This document shows positions 32,084 to 43,193 of a DNA stretch of 64,000 nt, piece after piece. Under the pieces are notes generated by a model. The model had not been told where the DNA came from, made no database searches, and saw only the letters and a list, made by a program, of their open reading frames with translations. The position numbers were made by a program, and so were the translations under genes. The DNA lies in the NCBI GenBank assembly GCA_037178675.1, contig JAYMGJ010000568.1, forward strand, positions 19,604-83,603, read 5' to 3'. Numbering within the stretch: the stretch's first letter is position 1; each line of letters opens with the position of its first letter. Source of the stretch: Scleroderma bovista (Eukaryota; Basidiomycota; Agaricomycetes; Boletales; Sclerodermataceae).

Positions 32084-35000
32084 ATGAGTCGCGTGCAACG
32101 CTCTTTTGAAAACTGCGCCCTCCTCCAGGCTGCCTCTGAGGGCTGCCCAGATGCCGTCCGCGATGCCCTCGACGCTGGTGCCGACATCAACGCGTCAGAC
32201 AGCTCTGGCCGCACAATCCTCACCTGCGCCATCACAGCCGATAGGTGCGTCTCCTCTCTCCCCGCCCTCCCCGCCTCCCCTCATCTCCCCCCTAGATGGG
32301 AGACAGTCGACGCGTCCGACGCGTCGTTTATGTCCGAGGACCGTCTCAACGTCCTTCGCATCGCCCTTGTACACCCAGACATATCTCTCTACACCCTCAA
32401 CGCCCCTCAAGACTCCATAAACGACGTTACCCCCCTCGGCATGGCCGCCTGGCTCGACATGCCCCACGTCGTCAGGCTCTTGCTCGAATGCAGCGCTGGC
32501 TCTGTCTCTGTTGACGGCACTGACACCGATGGCGCTACTCCACTGATGTGTGAGTCTACCTGCTTATCATGTGCCTCGCAACACTGACGTTGTCCCGTGT
32601 CATAGACGCTGCCCGTGACGGCAGATTAGAGGTCGTCCAGCAACTCGTATGTCAAGGTGCATATGTTCCCGTTGATAGCCTTCTCACCACTTCTTACTAG
32701 ATTTCCCATGGTGCCCGCCCTGACGTCAGGGATCGCAACCATCGTTCTTCTCTTCAATTTGCACTGCCACATCCTCGGGTACTTTGGGCTTGCGAACACG
32801 CCCTCCGCTCCCATCGTTGGTGCGAATTCAAAGTGAGATTCATGTCGTTCGATTTCATACTACACCCATTTAATGCATTCCGTTAGAGCGGAAACAAGAG
32901 AGCGCTTTCCCATCCCTCCTGTTTCGATCTGGAACAACTCGCCCCATATGCCTCTGGTCTTCCAATGACGTACTACCCCCCAACCACCGCCTTCTCCCCC
33001 GACTCCATCTCCCTTATCACCGACAATATTGTACACGCTGTACTCACCGCCGATGTTTCTATGCTCTATTCCTTGATGTTTTCTCCTCAGTCATTCGAAC
33101 CTTCCCCCCTCGAAAATGGTCCTGTTGTTGTAAATGTACCCGATGTCGAAGGTTGGAGCCCCATTCATTACTGTGTCTCTATACCAAATCCCTCTATCGA
33201 AATGCTCGACCTCTTGTACCGTGCTGGCGCCGATGTCAGCCTATTTACTACTCGAGAACTCTTCACCCCGCTCCACTGCTTCGCTCGCCTCGCCCGCGTC
33301 ACCGACGCTCATGACTCTGCACAAAACTTGTATCACTTCGCTGTACACCTCACCCGCGACCTTCGCGCGCCGCTATCTGCCCGTGACAAAAATGAGGAAA
33401 CCTGTATTCATGTAGCTGCCGAGTATGGTGAATCCATTGATGTATTGTTAGCTTTCCTGGAATGTGATCCGTCTGGATCCGTCAGGAACCTACGCAACTC
33501 CCGAGGGTATGTCGTTTTCCACTCCAGGCCTCTCCGCATTGAGATGACTGATTGAGTTTTCTGATCGATCAGGCTCACCGCGTACGACGTAGCAAAACCC
33601 CATTTCCGATATGCTTTCTCCCTTGATGGAGCCAATAGCCGCCCACAGTCTTCCCTTTCCGACCGCACTATCCGCCCCAATGCGTTGGACCCTCTTCCAT
33701 CGATATCTTCCGTCACAGGCCGGGCTACTCCAATCGTTCCACCAGCAGTAAAGCATTTACCGGACTTCGACACGACCTATACTTCCGAACGCCTCCTGGA
33801 CAACATCCAGTACCTATCCAACGAAGCCCAATTCGTTCGCGATCATGCAGGACTGGATCACCTCGAATCCGTCGTCACCGAAACCTCACAGCTTGGCAAA
33901 AGTGTCCTCTCCCACTTCCGCGGTCAAGTTCACGACTTGTCTCAAGAGCTTGGCGATATGCGTAAAGTTTTGCATGCCGTCGACCGCATGTGGAACAGCG
34001 TTTCCCAAATTGCAGAACAGCATCTCCGCGCCCGTGGTAACCATACTGTGGCGTGTCTTCTCGCACACAAACGCTCCCCGCGAGGATCCGAGGACTCCCA
34101 GTTGACAGCCGTCGAACCCGAGCCCACGGACATAAAGGTCTTGCCGAAAGCCAAGGAGGCAAGGAGGAAGGCGTATCGTGACATCGGCGTCATTACGGAC
34201 ACCCTTCCTTCCAAAGTTATCGAGACGACTACCCCAAATGGTGCGCGAGCCGTGCCGTGGCCCGAGTGGCTCGATTCCTTCATACTCAGTGCGGACTCTT
34301 CAACGTACAAGATGCACCTGGCCAACTTGATCGAGATCGAACGAGAATTGTTGGCCAAAGACACGATGAGCGCGTTTGAGGAGAAGCTCCCGTCGAAGGA
34401 ACCGATGCTCAAGAGTTTGCTGAAGAGCCGGAAGCGCTACGACAAGGTTGAACGGAGCGGGGCGTCCAAGCTGAAAGCGTGGTTGAAGAAAAAGATCGTG
34501 GCGGACAAGCCTCTACAGCTCCAGCTCTGCTATGACCTTGATGACCCTGATTGTGCGGTGGGCAGCGAGGTCAAAGGTGGCGCCATCTCGTTCCCTTCCC
34601 TGGCGCACTCCCAGTCGGAGCACGAAGCTTATTCGATCCACTTTAATTTGTCCGTGGCCAGCAGGGATCTCTCCGTCATAGATGAATGTTTGCACGGGGT
34701 ACGTTCATTTGTTCTTGTGTGTGAATGACGACTTGAAGTTTTTCCAGGTTGATCAGTTGGTGACCTCTGCAAACCATTTCATCTCCCGCGCTGAGCGGCT
34801 AATCCATCGGACCGTCAAGGTAGGTTGCAGCACATGATGATCCTTATCACTCCGCTGATAACAGCAAATAGGTCCGGGAAACCATGGTCAAAAACCTCCG
34901 CTCGCGATACCCTCCTGCATACGATGACGTCTTCGCCCCCTCTCCCAATGGGACCGTCCCATCGGCCTACCCCGGTCTTCGCAACAGCACGTGCCCATCT

Positions 35001-35294
35001 GCATACTGTTCGCCACCGAGCAGCACCACCTCTTCCCGTTCCTCATCTTTCGTCTCCTTAGCCGCGACACTGCACGACGAAGAAGACGAGGACGCACGCG
35101 CCCTGCGAAGACTGCTCCTCCGAAAAATCAACGCACACGTTGACGGCGCGTACGACGAAATCGATCGTGCCAATGTGTGGTTACGCGTTGTGAAAAATGT
35201 GCTGCGCGATCTGAGCGTGCGGACGCTGTCGCCGTCGCCCCCGTTACTCTCATCTGCATCACTTGCATCGTTTTCTATGACCTCGTTCTGCTGA
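32084..35294 (+). CDS. Large ankyrin-repeat protein of unknown role
   Basis: The N-terminus starts with ankyrin-type units: LLQAASEGCPDAVRDAL / DAGADINASDSSGRT, then TPLGMAAWLDMPHVVRLLLE, TPLMYAARDGRLEVVQQL and ISHGARPDVRDRNHRSSLQ. After an Ser/Pro-rich linker a second ankyrin set follows (VEGWSPIHYCVSIPN, LLYRAGADVSLFTTRE, ETCIHVAAEYGESIDVLLAF). The C-terminal half (about 33.7-35.3 kb) is largely helical with a likely coiled coil (VTETSQLGKSVLSHF, QELGDMRKVLHAVDRM), a basic stretch and a Ser-rich tail. Introns near 32244, 32550, 32650, 32833, 33508, 34699 and 34820 keep the frame. The repeats suggest a scaffold or adaptor; I cannot name the family from the C-terminal part. Confidence 0.8.
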
Positions 35295-35884
35295 CCCCCA
35301 CGCATCACCCCTCACGGCTTCGCTCCTCTCAAGGCCTCATACCCCCCACCCACCCATACTCTGCATCATATCCTCGGCATTATACATCATTTTTTTTTTG
35401 CATCAACATGAAAAAAGAAGAGACACGCAGCACCACGTGGAAAGCGAACAAGGAAGAAAGAAAAAAAACCATCCCAAGGGGACTCCTCGTGCGGTGCGCT
35501 GGGTCATGTTGTATGTATGTTATTGTGTAATGGTATGTGTATACATATTATTTTTTGCTGTTGTTGTTTTCAAATGAACCTGTCGTCGGCGCTTTATCGT
35601 TTCGGTTCGGTTCGGTTTTTTCTTTTGATGCGTTTGACTTTTTTTTTTTCTCGTCTCGCTCTGTTACCCTTTGGAAGCTCCCCGGAACGAGAATGCGAAC
35701 CCGCCCCCCTATGCACGCCCTTTGTAGCATTGTAGATATCAAACATAGACTGGCATTCCCTCCAAAATTCATCTGGATAGTAACCTTCGCTGCGATTGCT
35801 GCAAGAATTGCACAAGTGGTACCACTAGTACGCCGTGTCCAGACAGCTGCTCCGATGAACCGAAGCGACGATTGCGCTCCTTGT
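35295..35884. other. 3' flank of the ankyrin gene
   Basis: T-rich and A-rich runs (ttttttttt at 35391 and 35641, gaaagaaaaaaaacc near 35457), no gene. Small ORFs in several frames have no domain. Confidence 0.4.
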
Positions 35885-35965
35885 TTTTATAGACCTGTAG
35901 TCCTCGAGGAGCACAGCTCGATGAAACATGGAAATGGCTTCGCATCTCTTGCACTTTCAATGGTC
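35885..35965 (-). pseudogene. Orphan last exon of an E-type P450
   Basis: On the minus strand the sequence reads gtgcaagagatgcgaagcc, then KPFPCFIEL. The end of P450 E has gtgcaagacatccgaagcc followed by KPFRCLIEP. The likeness covers the intron end, the acceptor and the start of the last exon, then fades. No heme-loop exon was found upstream of it, so this is a residual fragment of another E-like gene located 3' of P450 C. Confidence 0.6.
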
Positions 35966-36711
35966 TGCAATCCGAGTCAAGGCCAAGTACCAAAAATTGC
36001 GAGATACACTGTTGGGCAGAGAATTGTCCTCGCTTCGCATTCACCAACAATCTCAGTCCAACGTTGATCGTGGTGCATTATCGGCATCAAAGTTTGGGGC
36101 CAGGAAAGAACCCCCGGAAATCCAGATCAGAAAAGTGGAAATCCGTCCAGAAAAGTTGGTCCAGGACGCGTAGTCCATGTCCATGATCATGACAGTCCAG
36201 TGCGTGATTACCATCATGAGCGCCGCCACACTGCTTGCCTCGAAGACAACCATAATCGTGACGGTTGTCGAAGTGCGCGGCTACGGACAACGATATTAGG
36301 CGCTGCTACAACGGAATACTACTGCGAACAAAGACCACTTGACCGTTGACAGTCAACGGAGGAGAGAGAGTAGTACATCTCTTGCTTTCACTCCATTGGC
36401 TATCGACGTCTCAGTGTTGATCAACAACCAGTGTGCATGAACGAAGTGCCTACATAACCGTGTCGTCTGGTAGGCTAGTACGAACGACGAACAACACCTG
36501 TTGGGATCAACAACTGAGGTACAAACAGCGACAAACGAAACACTAAATACTGGAAGGTGGTGGTGAATGCGTGATCCCGTTGACACTCCAACAGAGGCGG
36601 GTGGGCGTCCAGTAGGGTACACATACAATGCACGAAAACCGACCCACTCCAGGCGCCCATACGAACGATAAGCTAATGCAAAGGTTAAAACGCAGTATAA
36701 ATCAATTTCCT
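35966..36711. other. Gene-free stretch 3' of P450 C
   Basis: No domain-bearing ORF. The last about 70 bases (from ccaggcgcccatacgaacg at 36647) are duplicated at about 39001, 3' of P450 D, showing that the tandem unit includes this flank. Confidence 0.45.
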
Positions 36712-38827
36712 TCACTGGCTGCTGAATCTGCTAGTAACGGAACATTCAAAGGGAGCCGGATGGCTAATATAGCTCACTCGTAAGTGCATCTGATGAGGTG
36801 GGTCGACTAATATTGATCTCACCTCTCAGCCCCGTGTCGAAAGATTGGCTCAATATCGATGTCCCTGCCCGCAGAGTCCTTGAGTTTGTCGAATCGAAGA
36901 GCAGAGAGTATCACTGCTGCTGCGGCCCACAGTGTATTCTCCGCAAAAAAGCGGCCAGGACAAAGCCTGCTGGACATTACTCGTGTTAAGTCATGTCCAT
37001 GTTTTACATACCTTCTTCCAAAACCAAAATACTTTGACATATTCTGCTTAGCCTCTTGTTTAACCCGGCCCTCCGATGTAAGGTGCCGGCTTGGGTCAAA
37101 CCTTTCCGGATCAGTGTATTCGCTAGCTCTCATTGCCCTGTTTCTGGTCGCTTAGCATAAGGAAAGAGTTGGTTCCTTTTACGTACCAAATGTTGAAAAT
37201 GACAATGCATCCTACCATGAAACTACGTGAAATGATCTAGAGACACACCTCAAAAGCATACATACCCTTCGGAATGTAGTATCCCTCATAGATGTCACTT
37301 GTGGTGGTGGCATGGGGAAAGCCTAAATTTCATATCAACAGGTGCATCAAAATAACCGTGTTAGAGACCTAGCGGGAAGACAGGTTTCCATCTCAGGACT
37401 TCATATAATGTGGCTTGCAGGTATGGAAGACGCTGCTTATCTTCGAAAGTTGGCAGCACTCCTTTTCCAACAATAGTGTCTAGTTCTGCATGAACCTTGG
37501 CTTGAACATCAGGATTAAGTATCATCACCAGCACTAAGACCTTCAAGGCGGAAGATGTCTGAAGGAAGGGTCATCTTCCACAAATGCATTGCAGAACACA
37601 ATGTATGCTTACGCTCTCTGCTGCAGCTGGTAATCACAGTGTGTTAGTCAACTACTGATATGAGCGAGGAGAGAGATGTACCTAAAAAAATACCTGTAGC
37701 TGTATCCTGTGCAACTGAGTCCTCCACCCCGCCGCATGCCAAGATGTCAGCAACTAGACTGGGTTGCAAAGAGTTGGATTCCTGACTGGATGAAGGCATG
37801 CATGGAAAAAAAGTTAGCAAGGACTTACCATTTGTTTTTTGGATAAGGCAAACGGGAGTTCGGACACGCTCTCAATCATGTCCTTGCAACGTCGTGCTTC
37901 CTTTTTAAATCCAGCACCAGGAAACCATGTCGGAAGATATTCAACTGCACGATCTTTTTAGTATCAATATGTCTTCGAAGACGAGCTCATACTAACGTAT
38001 TGGTAAAGCCATTAGTAGGCCACTTCGCTCACCAGTCATTTCCTTAGTCAAAATTTCGGCTAGGCCACTAGCCAGTTTGATGACGGAATCATCTTTTCCG
38101 TCTACCCTGCGACCATATGTAAATTCAAGAGCGGTGGCACCAGTGTAACTGCCAATCATTATGATACCTGGGAACGACCCAGAGAAACGAAGAACATACT
38201 GGTCGAAGTGTTCACAGAAATTTACGCTGTCGCGCCGCATATTTTCCAGAAGTGCGCAAGCATTACTGAGGTGTAATTCATGATATCGATCGACAACGTC
38301 GTGATGAAGGCTAAGGTGCAGGAGTTTCCTATGCAATCTCCACTCACTGCCATACATCAGAACGGGTGTCATGCGGTCCGTGCCGAGGCTGTAGAGAATG
38401 CGATCATGAGATGATCCAGCAGGATCGGCTACCGTTACGAAGCTCACATTCGATAGAGCGGTGAATGTGGCCGATCGGAGTAGGTGGACGACCTATCAGC
38501 TAAGATTTGCGCAATCCTTTCGGAATTCACGATAATAAAGTCTTGACCAAAGATGCGCGAATAGACAATGTCCCCTATAGCATACACATAAGCACGCAGC
38601 CATGCAAGGCCCAAAGTTGGTCAGAAATACAAACCGTAAGTTTTTCCCCACTCAGTATATCTGACATGGGGTTCCTTCAGGTCAATATCAAGTGCATTCC
38701 CTATGATGGGAAGTCGTTTGGGACCAGGAGGGTAAGATAAATCAGGTTTCCCCCAAATCATACGAACTGCAAGCCACAGGCCAATCGTGATTGCACAAAC
38801 TGCACCCATCCAAAGAGAAGACGTCAT
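36712..38827 (-). CDS. Cytochrome P450 monooxygenase C
   Basis: A complete P450 when spliced, of the same group as A and B. N-terminal anchor (MTSSLWMGAVCAITIGLWLA), hinge YPPGPKRLPIIGN, then DIVYSRIFGQDFIIVNS, C-helix WRLHRKLLH, YTGATALEFTYGRR, the I-helix motif GIFLAAAEST using a 14-nt exon (37613-37626), K-helix EVLR in YEVLRWKPVFPLG, TDPERFDPSRHL, the heme loop FGFGRRLCPGRFFAEN and the C-terminus SHPAPFECSVTSRFSSQ before TGA at 36712-36714. No lesion is visible. The microsomal monooxygenase has no known substrate. It lies 239 bases downstream of the twin D on the same strand. Confidence 0.88.
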
Positions 38828-39066
38828 AGTGTGTTACAAAAACAAGCAAAGTTGGGAATTGAGGAGATCGACGAGCACTCAGCATTGGGGAGTTTGTAGT
38901 AGTCGCTTGTAATCACTCCGAATTTGTTCGGTTCCCTGTTGTGTCAAAGAAAGAGTCCAGCTGCTACACATGCAGTATGTACATGAAATTTGACCAACTC
39001 CAGGTGCCCATACGAACGATAAGCTAATGCAAAGGTTAAAGCGCAGTATAAATCAACTAATTTCCT

Positions 39067-41173
39067 TCACTGGCTGCTGAATCTACTAGTAACGGAACAT
39101 TCAAAGGGAGCCGGATGGCTGATACGGCTCACTCGTAAGTGTATCTGATGGGGTGGGTCGGCGAATATTGATCTCACCTAACAGTCCCGTGTCGAAAGAT
39201 TGGCTCAATATCGATGTCCCTGCCCGCAGAGTCCTTGACCTTTTCGAATCGAAGAGCAGAGAGTATCACTGCTGATGCGGCCCACAGTGCATTCTCCGCA
39301 AAAAAGCGGCCAGGACAAAGCCTGCCGGACATTACTCGTGTTAAGTCATGTCAATGTTTTACATACCTCCTTCCAAAACCAAAATATTTTGAGATACTCT
39401 GCTTAGCCTCTGGTTTAACCTGGCCTTCCGATGTAAGATGCCGGCTTGGGTCAAACCTTTCCGGATCGGTGTATTCGCTAGCTCTCATTGCCCTGTTTCT
39501 GGTCGCTTAGTATAAGGAAAGAGTTGGTTCCTTTTACGTACCAAGTATTGAAAATGACAATGCATCCTACCATGAAACTGCGTGAAACGATCTTGAGACA
39601 CCTGAAAAACACACATACCCTTCGGAATGTAGTATCCCTCATAGATGTCACTTGCGGTGGTGGAATGGGGAACACCTGGATTTTATATCAGGCACGTAGA
39701 TCAAAATAACCGTGTTAGAGACCTAGCGGGAAGACGGGTTTCCATCTCAGGACTTCATACAATGTGGCTTGCAGGTATGGAAGCCGGTGCTTATCTTCGA
39801 AAGTCGGCAGCACTCCTTTTCCAACAACAGTGTCTAGCTCTGCGTGAACCTTGGCTTGAACATCAGGATTAAGCATCATCGCCATCACTAAGACCTTCAA
39901 GGCGGAAGATGTCTGAAGGAAGTGTTATCTTCCACTAAATGCATTACAAAACGCAATGTATGCTTACGCTCTCTGCTGCAGCTGGTAATTGCAGTGTGTT
40001 AATCAACTACAAATATCAGCGAGAGAGACGTACCTATAAAGATACCTGTAGCTGTTTCCTGTGCAACTGAATCCTCCACCCCACCATATGCCAAGATGTC
40101 GGCAACTAGACTGGGTTGCAAAGAGTTGGATTCCTGACTGGATGAAAGCGTGCATAGAGAAAATGTTAGCAAGGGCTTACCATTTGTTTTTTGGATAAGG
40201 CGAATGGGAGTTCGGACACGCTCTTAATCATGTCCCTGCAACGTCGTGCTTCCCTTTTAAATCCAGCACCAGGAAACCATGTCGGAAAATATTCAACTGC
40301 ACAACCTTTTTAGCATCAGTATATCTTAGATGAGCTCATACTAACGTATCGGTAAAGCCATTAATAGGCCAATTCGGTCACCAGTCATTCCCTTAGTCAT
40401 GATTTCGGCTAGGCCACTAGCCAGTTTGATGACGGGATCATCTTTTCCGTCTACCCTGCGACCATATGTAAACTCAAGAGCGGTGGCGCCAGTGTAACTG
40501 CCAATCATTATGATACCTGGAAGTAACCCAGAAAAACAAAGAGCATACTGATCAAAGTGTCCACAGAAATTTACGCTGTCATGGCGCATATTTTCCAGAA
40601 GTGCGCAAGCATTACTGAGGTGTAATTCATGATATCGATCGACAACCTCGTGACGAAGGCTGGGGTGCAAAAGTTTCCTGTGCAATCTCCACTCACCGCC
40701 ATACATCAGAACGGGTGTCATGTGGTCCGTGCCGAAGCTGTAGAGAATACGATCATGAGATGATCCAGCGGGATCGGCTACGGAGCTCACATTCGATAGA
40801 GCGGTGAATGTGGCCGATCGGAGTAGGTGGACGACCTATCAGCTAAGATGTGTGCAATCCTTTCGGAATTCACGACAATAAAGTCTTGACAAAAAATGCG
40901 CGAATAGACAATGTCCCCTGTAACATATACCTAAGCAAACAGCCATGCAAGGCCCAAAGTTGGTCAGAAATACAAACCGTAAGTTTTTCCCAACTCAGTA
41001 TATTTGACATGGGGTTCCTTCAAGTCAATGTCAAGTGCATTCCCTATGATGGGAAGTTGTATGGGACCAGGAGGGTAAGGTAAATCAAGTTTTCCCCGAA
41101 TCATATGAACTACGAGCCACAAGCCAATCGTGATCGCGCAAGCTGCACCCACTGTTGAAAGAGAAGACGCCAT
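39067..41173 (-). CDS. Cytochrome P450 monooxygenase D (tandem twin of C)
   Basis: Same exon plan as C with few amino-acid changes. Starts MASSLSTVGAACAITIGLWL, hinge YPPGPIQLPIIGN, DIVYSRIFCQDFIVVNS (Cys where C has Gly), C-helix WRLHRKLLHPSLRHEV, I-helix AAAEST through a 14-nt exon (39968-39981), K-helix EVLR, DIYEGYYIPKG, TDPERFDPSRHL, the heme loop FGFGRRLCPGRFFAEN, ending SHPAPFECSVTSRFSSQ. The reading frame is intact by manual splicing. The duplication unit is about 2.35 kb and includes the short intergenic spacer. Divergence is spread over exons and introns. Confidence 0.88.
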
Positions 41174-43193
41174 TGTGTGTTACAAGAACGGGAATTGAAG
41201 AGGTACGAATCATAGCATTGGAGTCGTACCCTTTTAAAGGCCTGCGAGCGTCTTGGCAGAGAAAGCTGAAGAAAATAGGATAGACCAAAGTATACTGGTG
41301 CCACATGACGGCACTGGCACTTTGAAACCACAATTCTGTATATATTTATCTCACTTGGTAGAGTCATGAGTTTCACCAATCGACACTATGTAACTTACGA
41401 AACTGTTTTCCGACGAGGGCAGATCACTGGCGCACAAGCTAAAGGGAGTGAAATGCGACACGTAGCCCTCAGGGACACCGTTCTGGACTCCCACAGAAAT
41501 TCAGGCCGCATCAAGAACTGAGACATGTCTCTTGTCTCACCAGCAAATCGCAAATGGGTAAGTCGAAGGACGTAACCGGGGTCCTGTTCAAGCGTTACGA
41601 AATGAAGAAAGAACCCTAATTCATCCTCTCTTTCTCTCACAAGGTCACCTACATAGCAGCACTGAAATTTGCGTGTCTCAGATCCACCTTAATTGCTGGT
41701 ACGATGAAACCCCTGCGTCACGGTAGGTCTCAATCACTGATGGAATTGGTCGGATCCAAGTTTCCCCCTGATTATGTTTTGGACAAAAAGCTCAGCTTGC
41801 GATAGGCTCAAAGGCACAATAGGACAAAACCAGGGTGACAGCGGTTCGGTAATAGCAATCTGACTTAACTGGGGCGATAGCGAAGAACTACGATCAAGCA
41901 ACAAGTACATAACTTGTTCAGTGGGTTGATCTGTTTTCTACGTAACGTGTTGACAAAGTTCATCCATTAATGCGACTCACTCACAACTTGGCTAAGCCAA
42001 ATCGTGTGGGGGAGGTCCGTCCAGAAGCTACCGCACCACTCTGATGCCACTTGGAACTTGTATTTCAAATGCATGTCAAGTTTCAACCGTGTCACCCTGG
42101 CTCACCCATGCCAAATTTTAGAGAATATTACGAACTCACCCCCCCGGACGACACCATATGATCCCCCTCGATATTGCTGAGCTGCTGAGCTCAGATGGAA
42201 CTTGAAAATGGATAACGCGCGGATGTCGAAAAATGTGTCTATTTTTCCAGAGAACGATTCTCTTCCGTCGACTCGAGTCTTTGCGGAGACTGATGTTTTC
42301 CGCTCGTCGTGATCTTGTAAACAAGGTGATGAATTGGGCCTAGGGAGCATTGAAGCGCAAGAGTACAGAACTCGTATTTGGTGGATCGTATCACTAGAGT
42401 TATCGTTGGATAGCTCTTCATCCCATAACACTCGCTGAATCCACCCTTCGAGGCGTTCGAGTTTGCAGGGGCTTGTAAACTGCTATTTTTTTTCCGCAGT
42501 GAATGTGGCAGGTAATCAGAGGGAGAAGTACCGGGAATGCAAGCAGCAGAGCAGTGGGCTGCCCTTATCAAAGGAAGATAGTAGTACCTCTGCAAGAGGA
42601 AAAGTGACCACCACATGATGAGGCCGACCAACGACGTGGTGCGGCATACGTACGGTATGAGTGACCAGATCTGCCACGATAAGGCCCAAAGACCATGGAA
42701 AGCATTTCATCAGTGGGCAAGGGTAAAATGTCCATATTAGTCGTTATCAATTTATTGCAAAAGCTGGCTGAATTAATGGGTCTGTATTGTCAAGAAAGGT
42801 AGACGCGTCACGACTACGACCCTTCATATTCGGAGCAGCACAGATCTAGTCGATATCAGATGGAAATGGAGGATGCGTGTCACGTCATAAGCTTTGGGAC
42901 CGTGCGTTCCAGAACTAAGAATTCCAGAGTGGTGGGCCATACAACCTTACTTAAAAACGTTTTGCTATGGTGCGCTTCTTCTGCCCATCGTGGAAGGGAG
43001 AGTGTAACGCAACATGCACGGTCCGGTCCAATGGACTTTACATCGGAGATCAAAGCCTACGAATTTCGTTGGAGTATGATCCATGTTCAATGTTGAAGTA
43101 ATTACAGAAGATGACTACCCCCACCTTCCATGTACACATGAACACTCCCATACACGCCGAAAAAAGTGACGATCGATGGATGATTTGGTCTCA
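41174..43193. other. Gene-free spacer between P450 D and P450 E
   Basis: About 2 kb with no domain-bearing ORF. A TATA-like tatatatttat lies at about 41338-41348. 41220-41400 should contain the promoter of D. Minus-strand ORFs at 42102-42750 have mixed composition and no recognised motif. Confidence 0.4.
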
